From an uncultured Lachnospiraceae bacterium (GTDB taxonomy: Bacteria; Bacillota; Clostridia; Lachnospirales; Lachnospiraceae), in NCBI GenBank assembly GCA_947570615.1, contig CANOVJ010000050.1:1-33128 (forward strand): DNA of 33,128 nt, in the 5' to 3' direction. This document shows positions 1 to 8,037 of the stretch, in pieces. Made by a program: the position numbers and the translations under genes. Numbering within the stretch: the first letter of the stretch is position 1; every line of letters begins with the position of its first letter. The notes under the pieces are model-generated. The model searched no databases, was not told where the DNA came from, and saw nothing but the letters and a program-made list of their open reading frames with translations.

Positions 1-3
1 GAT

Positions 4-60
4 ATGGCGGCTAAAGGAGTTGCCGCCATGAAATGCAAACTGTATCAACAAAATTTATGA
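4..60 (+). other. Hairpin with possible 10-residue leader ORF
   Basis: Positions 4-11 (ATGGCGGC) and 22-29 (GCCGCCAT) form a perfect 8-bp inverted repeat. The 10-base loop contains AAAGGAG (13-19), a good ribosome binding sequence. An ATG at 28-30, partly inside the 3' arm, opens a short frame encoding MKCKLYQQNL that ends with TGA at 58-60. A hairpin that buries its own start codon could be a translational switch or leader peptide. It could equally be the tail of an upstream unit cut off by the window edge. The structure is read directly; any function is inference. Confidence 0.2.
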
Positions 61-93
61 AAAATTAAAAATGTATAAATTTGCGCAGGGCTA

Positions 94-122
94 TTGACAG
101 CCCCTCTGACATCTGTTAAAGT
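94..122 (+). promoter_or_regulatory. Candidate promoter of the type VII locus
   Basis: TTGACA at 94-99 is a perfect -35 box. It is followed after 17 bases by TAAAGT at 117-122, a 4/6 match to the -10 consensus, preceded by an extended TG at 114-115. This is the best sigma-A-type signal upstream of essC and would give a leader of roughly 350 bases. A small hairpin (GGGCT 88-92 / AGCCC 99-103) overlaps the -35 box, so the assignment is not certain. Confidence 0.45.
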
Positions 123-153
123 GATTTCACTTTCAAAAAATTCACAGTGAATT
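118..153. promoter_or_regulatory. Two dyad-symmetric sites overlapping the candidate promoter
   Basis: Positions 118-124 (AAAGTGA) and 127-133 (TCACTTT) form a perfect 7-bp inverted repeat with a 2-base spacer, overlapping the -10 box and probable start point. A second perfect dyad, AATTCAC (139-145) and GTGAATT (147-153), follows at once with a 1-base centre. Both contain TCAC and GTGA half-sites. The position is that of a repressor operator, but no regulator gene is adjacent, so the binding protein is unknown. Confidence 0.35.
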
Positions 154-463
154 CTTTTTATCAGACACGGGGATGGTTTTTTGATATACATCCATTGTCT
201 GTCCAGGAATATCTGTAAGATCAGGCGTATGATCCGCCAGTCAGATTCAGAATTTCCCAGTGAACCAGTTAATCATTTCAGAAAAATTCTGTAACGGAAG
301 AAACCTGTCGTTTTTGTTTTGACCGGTGGTCCGTGGAGACGTCTTTTACAGGCATCGCGCCGGGCGGGGACCGGGGGAGGAGGGGACGCTGTTGTTTTCG
401 GAAAAATCAGACGCAAAAAAAGATGGCGGGGCGCTGCTTATTTTCAGTGAACGTGCCTGCTGC
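154..463. other. Long leader before essC, no supported gene
   Basis: About 310 bases between the dyads and the essC ribosome binding site. The first half is AT-rich with no convincing ORF. The second half (about 326-463) stays open in the essC frame and contains very purine-rich stretches, but no start here has a family-supported N-terminus. A TTG at 392 has a G-rich Shine-Dalgarno-like sequence (376-384) 7 bases upstream and is the main alternative start of EssC. No RNA motif was recognised. Confidence 0.3.
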
Positions 464-470
464 AGGAGGA
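464..470 (+). promoter_or_regulatory. Ribosome binding site deciding the essC start
   Basis: AGGAGGA at 464-470 lies 11 bases before the ATG at 482. The GTG at 326, which gives the longest frame, has only T-rich sequence before it. From 482 the protein begins directly with the beta-strand-rich FHA-like domain expected at the N-terminus of EssC proteins. Confidence 0.55.
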
Positions 471-481
471 CTCTGCCGCCG

Positions 482-3400
482 ATGTCGGAAAGCTGCCGGA
501 TTTTTCTCTCCGGCCAGGATACGGGGCTTTTGGAGGATCTGACCCTTACACTGACGCCGGGGGAGGGTTGCCGGTATATGATGGGGAAGGAGATAAGCGG
601 CAAAAATCCCTTTTATTTCTGTACGGAGCGGAAGGAAAGTCTGCTTTTCCTGCTGGCGCAGCGGTCGGATACTCTGTGCCCTGCGCAGAGAATTGTCCTG
701 AAGGAGGGAGAGGAGATCAGGATCGGCAGCGCCTTTCGCAACCGGATCTTCTATGAATGCTTCTCCCTCATTGAGGAAGACCATGCCCGGATCCTTCTGC
801 GCCGGAGGGAACGCCCCGGCGCACAGAGGATTCCCGGCGGGGAGAGCGCTTCTGCAGGGCAGGATATATGCGCGGAGCAGGACAGCCCCGTCAGGCGGGG
901 GATATGTGCGGAGCGGGAGCTGTTCTCCGAACGGGAAATAATACTGGCGGGGACACAGAAAGCGGGGGTCTGCGTCAACGGAAAAAGAGCCCGAGACGGT
1001 CAGGCGCTGCACAGCGGAGACAGGGTGGAGATCTACGGGCTTCATCTGCTGGTGCTGGGGGAGATGCTGGTCTGCACCTGTCAGGCGGGAATTTTTCGGG
1101 CGGCAGGCACATGGGCAGCGGACAGGCAGGAAACGAAAGACCGTGTCTCTGCCGGGGGAGAGCCTGTGCGAAAAAGCCCCGCAGAGCCAGGTCCCCTGGA
1201 GCGTATCTGCGTTCAGGAGGAGGCCCTGGAAGAGGGGGAAGTGGAGATTATTTTGCCCGAAAAGCCGGCGCAGGAACACGACCAGCCTTTGCTGCTGCGT
1301 ATCGGTCCGTCCCTTACCATGGTGCTCCCCATGCTTCTGATGGCGGAGCTGGGCAGCCGCTATATGGGGGAAGGGGCAGGAGGCTTTTATTATCTGTCTG
1401 TGGCCATGAGCGGCTGCAGCGCGGGCCTTTCCCTGATCTGGGCGCTGGCGGGCCACGGCCATCAGAGGCGGGAGAGAAAGCGACTGGGAAAGGAGAAGGA
1501 ACGTCAGTATCGGGAATACCTGGAAGAGACGGAGCGTTATCTTCTCTCGTGCCAGGAGAAAAACCGCGGGATCCTCTTCCGGAGATATCCGCCCTTTGCC
1601 GCCTTTTGGGAGGAGGGGAGGAAGGGCCCTGCGGTTTTGTGGAACCGCTATTACCGTCAGAGCGGATTTCTCTTTCTGCGCCTTGGGCTGGGGGAGATTC
1701 CCTTCCAGATGAAGGTGAGTCTTACCAGGAATAGCCGGAATATTGTGGAGGGAAAGCAGGCCCTGTGGGCCAGGGAGCTGGCGGAAAAATATTTATGCCT
1801 GAAAGACGCGCCGGTGGGGATCGATTTTGGCCACGTCCGCCAGCTCGGATTGGTGGCGGCGGATGGAAAGGAGCTCTGCGGCATGGTTTTACAGTTGATT
1901 ATGCAGGCGGCGGCCTGCCACTGTTATACGGAGGTAAAGCTTGCCTGCTTTTACCGCAAAGAGAGGTACCCCGATCATGAGATTGCCGGATGTATCCGCT
2001 GGCTTTCCCACATATGGTCGGAGGATGGCCGGGTGAGATTTCTGGCGGGAGATGAGAGGGAGGCGGGGGAGATTCTGCCGGCGCTGAGCCGGGCTGTGAG
2101 CGGACAGACCGGGGGAGAGGGGCCCGGGATCTGGTATCTGGTGTTTGTGCTGGATCCGGAGCTGATCCGGGGGGAGCCTCTGTATGGGTATCTCACCGAT
2201 TCGCAGGGGAGATATCCGGTCAGCGCGGTGTTCGCGGGACAGAGCAGGCAGGAGTTGCCCAAAAGCTGCAGGTGCTTTTTTTCCGGGAAGGAGGGGGCGG
2301 GGGAAATCCTGTATCTGGGCGGGGAACAGATCGCCAGGCAGACGCTTTTGCCGGAGCTTTGCGGGGAGAGGACAGCCCGGGAATACGCCAGGGAAATTGC
2401 GGGAATTCGGGTGCAGGAGAGCACAGAGTCCGGCAGGCTCCCGGAAAAGGTGGGATTTTTACAGCTGTTCGGGTGCAGACGGGCGCAGGAGCTGGAAAGC
2501 GGGCGGCGCTGGCTGAGCGCCAGAACCGGGGAGCGGCTCAGGGCGGTGGTGGGAATGGGAGCAGGAGGGCGGCTGATCAGTCTGGATGTACACGAAAAAT
2601 TCCACGGCCCCCATGGGCTGGTGGCGGGAACCACCGGTTCCGGCAAGAGCGAGCTTTTGCAGACCTTTCTGCTCTCCGTGGCGGTATCCTACAGCCCCGC
2701 CGATGTGAATTTCTTTATGATCGATTACAAGGGCGGGGGAACCGGAAATCTCTTAAAGCATCTGCCCCACTGTGCGGGCGTCATATCCAATTTATCGGGA
2801 AAACAGATCAAACGGGCGATGTCAGCCATTACCAGCGAAAACAAACGAAGACAAAAGCTTTTAGGGAGCGCGCAGGTCAATCATATCGATGCCTACACCA
2901 GACTCTACCGGGAGGGAAAAGCGGGCAGAGCCATGCCCCATCTTCTCCTTGTGGTGGACGAGTTCGCGGAGCTGAAAAAGGAAGAGCCGGAATTCATGCA
3001 GGAGATTATCTCTCTGGCGCAGGTGGGGAGAAGTCTCGGGATGCACCTGATTCTGGCCACCCAGAAGCCGGCGGGAACGGTGGACGACAAGATCTGGAGC
3101 AACGCCAGATTCCGGTTATGTCTTCGGGTTCAGGACAGACAGGACAGTATGGATATGCTTCACAACGGGGACGCGGCCCTCCTCACCGCGCCGGGACAGT
3201 GCTATCTGCAAATCGGAAACAACGAATATTATGAGCTGTTTCAGGCGGGCTACTGCGGCGGAGCTCTGCAGGAGGAGGAAAAGAAAAGGGCCGCTTTGGT
3301 GTCAGACACAGGAAGAAGGCGCACGGTGGAAGAGGAAAGCGGGACGGAGTCAAAAAGCCAGCTTGAGGCGATCGCCGACTATGTCTGTCAGACGGCCAGA

Positions 3401-5239
3401 GAGTACCATTTTTCCTGGGCGCCGGCGCTGTGGCTTGCGGAGCTCCCCAGGCAGGTATTCTGGAAGGAGCTTCCATCCATGGCATTGTCCATGGAAGGGG
3501 ATTTGTCCTCGAAAGAGGATTTGACCTCGGGAGGAGATTTGTCCCCGGAAGGGGCGAGGGACGAAGGAAAAGGGGATTTTTGCGCGAAGACACAGCCGGC
3601 CGCGGACGGCTTTGCGCCGGATGGAAGGAGGGTCAGAGAGCCGCGGCTGCTTCTGGGACTGTGCGACGACCCGGAAAATCAGTGCAGGTCGGTTCTTGCC
3701 TGGGAGCCTCTCATTCAGGGACATCTGGCGCTGTGCGCCGGGCCGGCCACTGGCAAAACCACCTTTATCCAGATGCTGCTCTGGCAGCTCTGCGAAAGGT
3801 ATGCGCCCTGTGAGGCGCAGATCCTGGCGGTGGATATGGGAGCGGAAAATCTCAGGGACTTCAGCGCCATGCCGGGCTGTCTGGGGGTGCTGAGGGAGAA
3901 GGAGGGAAAGGATATCTTCTTTTATCATCTGGAGAGGCTTATGGAGGAGCGCAGAAAGCGGCTCTCAGGAGCCGGCTGCGCCGTGTACAACAGATCCGGA
4001 AAGGGGAGAATGCCCTGGCTGTTCGTGGCCGTGGACAATCTGGGAAGCCTTAAGAAGGTATGGGAGGAGAAGCAGGAGGAGCTGTTTATGCGGCTGGCCG
4101 CACAGGGACCGAATCTTGGCATTTATCTGATTGTGTCGGCCCAGAGCGTTGGGGAGATCGGGGGAAGGCTCTACGAAAAATTCAAGACCACGCTGGCCAT
4201 GGAGATGAGCGACCGATTCCAGTACGGGGATATACTGCGGCAGTATTACCTTCCCGTGTTGCCCCAGGAGAACTGTAAGGGCCGGGGGCTCTGCCGGCTG
4301 GACGGCAGGGTGCTGGAATTCCAGGCGGCCATGATTGGTCCGGGGCAGGAGGATTTTGCCTGCTGTGGAAGGATCCGGGAGGCAGGCCGGAGGAAAACCC
4401 GTGAAATCACAGACGCGGGAGGGGAGCTTCCGCAAAAATTCCCGCAGATTCCCGAGAAGACAGATTTTGAAACCCTGGCCGGAGACTTTCCCTGGAAGGA
4501 CGGTTCCCTCGCCCTCGGCTACTGTCTTACCACCGGGGAGATCAAAGGTATTTCTCCCCGTCAGGGCCTGTGCTTTCTGATATCCGGCAGGGAGAAAACC
4601 GGAAGAACCACGCTTCTGGCATGTCTGACAGAAGGGGCGCTGCGCCAGGGGATGGAGGCCGTGGTGCTGGACGGCGAAGGCCGGCTTGCACACTTTAAGG
4701 ATCGTCCGGGTGTGGTTTATCTGGAGAATGAGAGGGAGATGGAGAGCTGGCGCAGAAATCTTCCGGAAAGCCGCCGGAAAAAGGGGGAGGGAGCGAAAAG
4801 GACAGGTGTGTTTCTGACAAATATGGGGAAATTCTGCCGGTTCTGCGGGCAGAGCGGCGGGGATTGGGCGCAGGACGGTCAGGATGACGGACAGGGCGAC
4901 AGACAGGGAGGAACGGTACAGGGCGGGGCGGTCTTATCACCGGTCCGGTTCTGGGAGCAGGCAGCCAGAGGGGAGGGCCCCATTGATTTCATGGCGGGGA
5001 TCTTCCATCCGGACAGAGATTACGAGGCGACGGGAACAGGATTTTTCAGAGAATTCGCCGCCTGGCAGCAGGGTGTTCATCTGGGGGGAAATGTGGCGGA
5101 GCAACGGGCTCTTAGCTTTGACGATTTAAGCTACGCGGACCAGAATAAGCGGGAACGCCCCGGCACGGGCTATCTGAAGGAAGGCGCGGGAAGCGCCAGC
5201 GTAAGGCTTCGGCTGCCCATGTACAGAAGAACGTCCTGA
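482..5239 (+). CDS. essC: EssC-like FtsK/SpoIIIE ATPase of a type VII secretion system
   Basis: Membrane-anchored motor that powers export of WXG100-family substrates in Firmicutes type VIIb systems. From the ATG at 482 it is 1585 residues, close to known EssC proteins (about 1480-1500). Residues 1-200 look like the tandem FHA-like region. Two membrane segments lie at about 275-295 and 303-323, followed by a basic coiled segment. ATPase domain 1 has Walker A GTTGSGKS (716-723) and a Walker B ending in D826-E827. Domain 2 has AGPATGKT (1086-1093), with Ala for the first Gly. Domain 3 has GREKTGRT (1369-1376), with Arg for the invariant Lys. A four-unit hexapeptide repeat lies in the domain 1-2 linker and a Gly/Gln/Asp-rich insert in domain 3 (about nt 4858-4935). 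It is the first gene of the locus; yukD and WXG100 genes follow. Start alternatives are TTG 392 and GTG 326. Identity is secure; activity of domains 2 and 3 is uncertain. Confidence 0.93.
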   Translation: MSESCRIFLSGQDTGLLEDLTLTLTPGEGCRYMMGKEISGKNPFYFCTERKESLLFLLAQRSDTLCPAQRIVLKEGEEIRIGSAFRNRIFYECFSLIEEDHARILLRRRERPGAQRIPGGESASAGQDICAEQDSPVRRGICAERELFSEREIILAGTQKAGVCVNGKRARDGQALHSGDRVEIYGLHLLVLGEMLVCTCQAGIFRAAGTWAADRQETKDRVSAGGEPVRKSPAEPGPLERICVQEEALEEGEVEIILPEKPAQEHDQPLLLRIGPSLTMVLPMLLMAELGSRYMGEGAGGFYYLSVAMSGCSAGLSLIWALAGHGHQRRERKRLGKEKERQYREYLEETERYLLSCQEKNRGILFRRYPPFAAFWEEGRKGPAVLWNRYYRQSGFLFLRLGLGEIPFQMKVSLTRNSRNIVEGKQALWARELAEKYLCLKDAPVGIDFGHVRQLGLVAADGKELCGMVLQLIMQAAACHCYTEVKLACFYRKERYPDHEIAGCIRWLSHIWSEDGRVRFLAGDEREAGEILPALSRAVSGQTGGEGPGIWYLVFVLDPELIRGEPLYGYLTDSQGRYPVSAVFAGQSRQELPKSCRCFFSGKEGAGEILYLGGEQIARQTLLPELCGERTAREYAREIAGIRVQESTESGRLPEKVGFLQLFGCRRAQELESGRRWLSARTGERLRAVVGMGAGGRLISLDVHEKFHGPHGLVAGTTGSGKSELLQTFLLSVAVSYSPADVNFFMIDYKGGGTGNLLKHLPHCAGVISNLSGKQIKRAMSAITSENKRRQKLLGSAQVNHIDAYTRLYREGKAGRAMPHLLLVVDEFAELKKEEPEFMQEIISLAQVGRSLGMHLILATQKPAGTVDDKIWSNARFRLCLRVQDRQDSMDMLHNGDAALLTAPGQCYLQIGNNEYYELFQAGYCGGALQEEEKKRAALVSDTGRRRTVEEESGTESKSQLEAIADYVCQTAREYHFSWAPALWLAELPRQVFWKELPSMALSMEGDLSSKEDLTSGGDLSPEGARDEGKGDFCAKTQPAADGFAPDGRRVREPRLLLGLCDDPENQCRSVLAWEPLIQGHLALCAGPATGKTTFIQMLLWQLCERYAPCEAQILAVDMGAENLRDFSAMPGCLGVLREKEGKDIFFYHLERLMEERRKRLSGAGCAVYNRSGKGRMPWLFVAVDNLGSLKKVWEEKQEELFMRLAAQGPNLGIYLIVSAQSVGEIGGRLYEKFKTTLAMEMSDRFQYGDILRQYYLPVLPQENCKGRGLCRLDGRVLEFQAAMIGPGQEDFACCGRIREAGRRKTREITDAGGELPQKFPQIPEKTDFETLAGDFPWKDGSLALGYCLTTGEIKGISPRQGLCFLISGREKTGRTTLLACLTEGALRQGMEAVVLDGEGRLAHFKDRPGVVYLENEREMESWRRNLPESRRKKGEGAKRTGVFLTNMGKFCRFCGQSGGDWAQDGQDDGQGDRQGGTVQGGAVLSPVRFWEQAARGEGPIDFMAGIFHPDRDYEATGTGFFREFAAWQQGVHLGGNVAEQRALSFDDLSYADQNKRERPGTGYLKEGAGSASVRLRLPMYRRTS
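3482..3553 (+). repeat. 18-bp tandem repeat (four units) inside essC
   Basis: Four consecutive 18-base units in the essC reading frame encode ALSMEG, DLSSKE, DLTSGG and DLSPEG. Units 2-4 share GATTTG followed by TCC or ACC. The array lies in the linker between the first and second ATPase domains, at about residues 1001-1024. In-frame minisatellites like this often vary in copy number between strains. Confidence 0.75.
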
Positions 5240-5306
5240 AAATGGTAACAGGATTTGTAAAAAGCGTCCGCTGTGTGTCCGACGCAGGACGGGAAGGGAG
5301 GAGAGG

Positions 5307-5552
5307 ATGATTCTGGTGGATATTCAGGTGCCTGTGCTGGATGAGGTTTACGATTTTGAGCTGGATGAGGAGGTAAAGATAAAGGAGGCGCTTGGGGAGA
5401 TTACGGCTCTGATTGCCGCAAAGGAGAGAATCTCCATAAAGGACGGGGATAATCTGCAGCTCTATGCCCTCAGAGAGGATATGCTTCTTGACAGGGAAGC
5501 CAGCTTAAGGCAGCAGGCGGTAAGGGACGGAGACAGACTGGTTTTAATCTGA
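5307..5552 (+). CDS. yukD: YukD/EsaB-like ubiquitin-fold protein
   Basis: An 81-residue protein of the size and pattern of YukD/EsaB, the small ubiquitin-like cytosolic component of Firmicutes type VIIb systems. It starts with a beta-strand (MILVDIQVPVL), contains an acidic helix (EVKIKEALGEITALI) and ends with GDRLVLI, typical of the last strand of ubiquitin folds. It lacks the C-terminal Gly-Gly of conjugated ubiquitin. The start is supported by GGGAGGAG just upstream. It lies 67 bases after essC and before the WXG100 genes. The family role is regulatory or accessory to secretion and is not defined mechanistically. Confidence 0.82.
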   Translation: MILVDIQVPVLDEVYDFELDEEVKIKEALGEITALIAAKERISIKDGDNLQLYALREDMLLDREASLRQQAVRDGDRLVLI

Positions 5553-5592
5553 GCGTGTGAAGCGGCGCAGGAAAAAGAGGGAGGAAACATTT

Positions 5593-5892
5593 ATGGAGAC
5601 TGGGGAGATCCGGCTTGAGGGCGGGGGATTTAACGGATGGCTGGAGCAGCAGGAGCAGAGAATCACAAAGGCCCGGGACGCTCTCTCACTGATGGAATCG
5701 CAGGCCGGAAGACTTTCCGGCGTATGGGAGAGCGGGGCCGGAAAGCTCTGGGAGAGCGCGCTGAGAGAGAATCTCCGGGCGGTGGAGGAATGTGTCTTAC
5801 GTATGGAGAGACTGCTTCTGAAAACCCTGGAGAGCGCCCGGGGACTGGTGACGACGGAGAGGAAGCTGATCGCCCGGGCGCAGGAACTGTAA
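5593..5892 (+). CDS. WXG100-family protein 1 (divergent, W-E-S-G turn)
   Basis: A 99-residue helical protein of WXG100 (Esx) length. Two amphipathic helices flank the turn at W45-E-S47-G48, where the usual Gly of WXG is Ser and a Gly follows. Members form four-helix-bundle dimers that are substrates or partners of EssC. There is no clear YxxxD/E tail signal, so it may rely on a heterodimer partner. The ATG at 5593 is chosen over GTG 5557 because AGGGAGG (5578-5584) lies 8 bases before it, and the extra residues from 5557 are only a basic stretch. First of five consecutive WXG100 genes. Confidence 0.75.
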   Translation: METGEIRLEGGGFNGWLEQQEQRITKARDALSLMESQAGRLSGVWESGAGKLWESALRENLRAVEECVLRMERLLLKTLESARGLVTTERKLIARAQEL

Positions 5893-5922
5893 AAGGAAAG
5901 CCGGGCAGAAGGAGGGACAGAA

Positions 5923-6285
5923 GTGCCGGAAAAGACAACAGAGAGCGGGACGCAGCGTTTGGCGGAGGCTGCGACGGGGAGCGCGGCGGCAGATTTCATA
6001 AAAGTAACGCCAGGGGAGCTGCCGGGGTGGCAGCAGGAATGGCTTTCCCTTGCGGGAAAGGCACAGGAGAATCTGCTCGGCGTGGCCGCACAGACCCGGG
6101 AGCTGAACGCTTTTTTTGAGGGAGGGCCGGTGAGGCGGCTGCGGGAGCAGTTTATCGCCCTGGGGAAAGAGGGAGAGGACGCCATAGAGGAGCTTAAGGC
6201 GCATCTCATGAGGCTGTCAGAGATTGCGGCCATCTATGAGAGGGCGGAAAGGAGTAATACGGATGTCTCCGCAGCAGAGCATTGA
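5923..6285 (+). CDS. WXG100-family protein 2 (F-E-G turn)
   Basis: A 120-residue helical protein. It has about 25 extra N-terminal residues before the segment IKVTPGEL, which resembles the start of the fourth and fifth WXG100 proteins here (FQVTPAEL, LKVTPEKL). The WXG turn is F65-E-G67, with Phe for Trp. The C-terminal helix carries Y105-E-R-A-E109, matching the YxxxD/E type VII export signal. It starts with GTG, with GGAGG (5911-5915) 7 bases upstream. Its end overlaps the next gene by 23 bases, implying coupled translation. Probably a secreted Esx partner. Confidence 0.75.
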   Translation: MPEKTTESGTQRLAEAATGSAAADFIKVTPGELPGWQQEWLSLAGKAQENLLGVAAQTRELNAFFEGGPVRRLREQFIALGKEGEDAIEELKAHLMRLSEIAAIYERAERSNTDVSAAEH

Positions 6286-6574
6286 GATGCATTTCAACCA
6301 GATCATGCGCATTTCCCGGGAGCTTGGGGATCTGACCGGGAGTCTGCAGGCGCTTGAGACGGAGGTTTCAGAGCTTTCCCGCAGGAATAAGACCTGCTGG
6401 AGCGGCGAGTGCGCCCGGATTCTTGCAGGGAAGGAGGTGAAGATCGCAGGCCGCCTGGGGGCGGAGGCGCAGGCCCTTTTAAGGACGGCCGGGGAGATGG
6501 AGAACCGGGCGAAAAGGATGTACCAGTCGGAGATGATGAATATTCATCTGGCGGCGGCAAGAGATTACAGATAA
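6263..6574 (+). CDS. WXG100-family protein 3
   Basis: A 103-residue helical hairpin protein with W46-S-G48 between two long helices, diagnostic of WXG100 proteins. The tail is MYQSEMMNIHLAAARDYR; a strict YxxxD/E signal is not obvious, although YQSEM is close. The ATG at 6263 is preferred over the upstream in-frame ATG at 6224 because GGAAAGGAG (6246-6254) sits 8 bases before it. It overlaps the previous gene, so the two products may be made as a pair and heterodimerise; that is inference. Confidence 0.78.
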   Translation: MSPQQSIEMHFNQIMRISRELGDLTGSLQALETEVSELSRRNKTCWSGECARILAGKEVKIAGRLGAEAQALLRTAGEMENRAKRMYQSEMMNIHLAAARDYR

Positions 6575-6608
6575 AAAGCAAATAAGAAATCAGGAAAGGA
6601 GATTTACC

Positions 6609-6908
6609 ATGGCATTTTTTCAGGTGACGCCCGCGGAGCTCAGAAGCAGGGCGGGGAGGATTTCGGAGCTGAACAGTCAGTTTAAGGCGAAGGAGACGGA
6701 GCTTTCGGAGCAGGAGGCATCCCTGTGCGGGATGTGGGAGGGAGGGGCGAAGGATACCTTCCACCAGGCCTTTACCAGAGACCGGCAACAGATGGACGTT
6801 TTCCATCAGCTGATCAGTCAGTATGTGCAGGCGCTTCTGGAGATCGCCGCCAGATATGAACAGGCGGAGGCGAGAAACAGAGAGATCGCCGCCGCGAGAA
6901 GCTATTAG
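6609..6908 (+). CDS. WXG100-family protein 4 (canonical EsxA-like)
   Basis: A 99-residue protein and the most canonical Esx member here. It has an N-terminal helix after FQVTPAEL, a turn at W43-E-G45 followed by a second helix, and a C-terminal signal Y83-E-Q-A-E87 matching YxxxD/E. AAAGGAG lies shortly before the ATG. The expected role is as an exported small substrate or co-substrate of EssC. Sequence similarity to proteins 2 and 5 suggests local gene duplication. Confidence 0.85.
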   Translation: MAFFQVTPAELRSRAGRISELNSQFKAKETELSEQEASLCGMWEGGAKDTFHQAFTRDRQQMDVFHQLISQYVQALLEIAARYEQAEARNREIAAARSY

Positions 6909-6946
6909 AAGCTGTTGCGCCGGACAGGGCGCGGAAGGGAGCGGAT

Positions 6947-7261
6947 ATGGAAGGAATTTTAAAGGTAACGCCGGAAAAGCTGATCCAGACCTCGGGGGCC
7001 TTTGCGGCTACGGGGAGCCAGATGAAAAATCTGACCGGCGAGATGATGTCCCAGGTGCAGAGCATGAAGGGAATCTGGCAGGGGGAGGCGGCCAGCGCCT
7101 ACGCGGGGAAATTCCAGTCCCTGCAGGCGGATATGGACAGACTCTGCCGTATGGTGCAGGAGCACGTGAAGGATTTGCAGGAGATGGCGGCCCATTATCA
7201 GAAGGCTGAGGCCGGGAACGCCCAGCAGGGAGGCGGTCTGAATTCCAATGTTGTGGTGTAG
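6947..7261 (+). CDS. WXG100-family protein 5 (canonical)
   Basis: A 104-residue helical hairpin protein with LKVTPEKL at the N-terminus, W44-Q-G46 at the turn and export-signal-like Y84-Q-K-A-E88 near the end, followed by a flexible Gly/Gln/Asn tail. GGAAGGGAG precedes the ATG. It is the last of the WXG100 series and its end overlaps the longest frame of the next gene by 14 bases. A canonical type VII substrate is the best reading. Confidence 0.85.
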   Translation: MEGILKVTPEKLIQTSGAFAATGSQMKNLTGEMMSQVQSMKGIWQGEAASAYAGKFQSLQADMDRLCRMVQEHVKDLQEMAAHYQKAEAGNAQQGGGLNSNVVV

Positions 7262-8033
7262 GACAAAAGGCGGAGCGGCCGTTACAGCGGCGCGCCTGCG
7301 CCTGCGGGCAGGGATGGGGGTCCTGACCGTTCTGTCCGCGGGCGGGTTTCTGACAGGCCTTCTGGCGATGGGAATTCTGACGGCCTGTGTATTATTTTTC
7401 CGGGAAAGGGGGGCGGAAGATCAGATGCTGGATTACATGAGGAAAAAGTACGGAGAGGTTTTCGTGGACGAGGAGGCCTACGGCGGACAGCCGGGAAAGG
7501 CCTACACCATGCGAAGAATGCACAGCCTGGGCCGGCCGGAAGAGAGTATTCTGGTGAGGGCCCTTGGAAGAGAGGAGGTGGTCTTTCAGGACAACTACCT
7601 TGCGTACCTTTTGCGGGATGAGATCGAGGAGCGCATGCATGCTCTTGCAGGACCTGTATTCGGGAAATGTAAGGTCTATTACCGGATCCCCGCGCTGGTT
7701 TTTCCGCCGGAATTTGCGGCGGATATGGAGGCGGAAGAATTCCTGAAAAATCCCCTCTCCATGGTCCGGGTCTATATCTATGTGCGGGATATTCCGGCGG
7801 ACGTAAGGGCACAGCTCGACGCGTTCCTTTCGTCTGTGGCCGGGAAGAATTATGTGGTCGGAGGGGTGGTCAGCTATCCGGCGGGAAAGGAAATGTATGA
7901 TCTGATCACGCCGGACAATTTTACGGGAGATATCTATCAGGGGTACGAGAGCGTTGCGGAAGCCGTTTTTTCCATGGATGAGGCGGGCGGGCTCTCTTAT
8001 CTGGAATGGAAAGGGGAGATCGCAGATCGCTGA
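7248..8033 (+). CDS. Single-pass membrane protein in the type VII locus, unknown function
   Basis: I do not recognise this family. From the ATG at 7248 it is 261 residues with one strong hydrophobic segment at about 24-51, then a charged soluble domain of about 210 residues. The basic residues before the segment predict the soluble part outside the cell. No cysteine lipobox and no enzyme motif were found. The start is uncertain: ATG 7248 has GGGAGG 14 bases upstream, and ATG 7314 would start at the membrane segment without a clear binding site. It is not EssB-like, as it lacks the N-terminal cytosolic pseudokinase domain. Lying between the WXG100 genes and the hydrolase, it could be a secretion accessory or an immunity protein; both are inference. 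Confidence 0.6.
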   Translation: MLWCRTKGGAAVTAARLRLRAGMGVLTVLSAGGFLTGLLAMGILTACVLFFRERGAEDQMLDYMRKKYGEVFVDEEAYGGQPGKAYTMRRMHSLGRPEESILVRALGREEVVFQDNYLAYLLRDEIEERMHALAGPVFGKCKVYYRIPALVFPPEFAADMEAEEFLKNPLSMVRVYIYVRDIPADVRAQLDAFLSSVAGKNYVVGGVVSYPAGKEMYDLITPDNFTGDIYQGYESVAEAVFSMDEAGGLSYLEWKGEIADR

Positions 8034-8037
8034 GAAA

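Noticed and set aside
326-481. N-terminal extension of EssC from GTG 326
   Set aside because: There is no ribosome binding site at 326 and the extra residues are low-complexity and unlike an EssC N-terminus.
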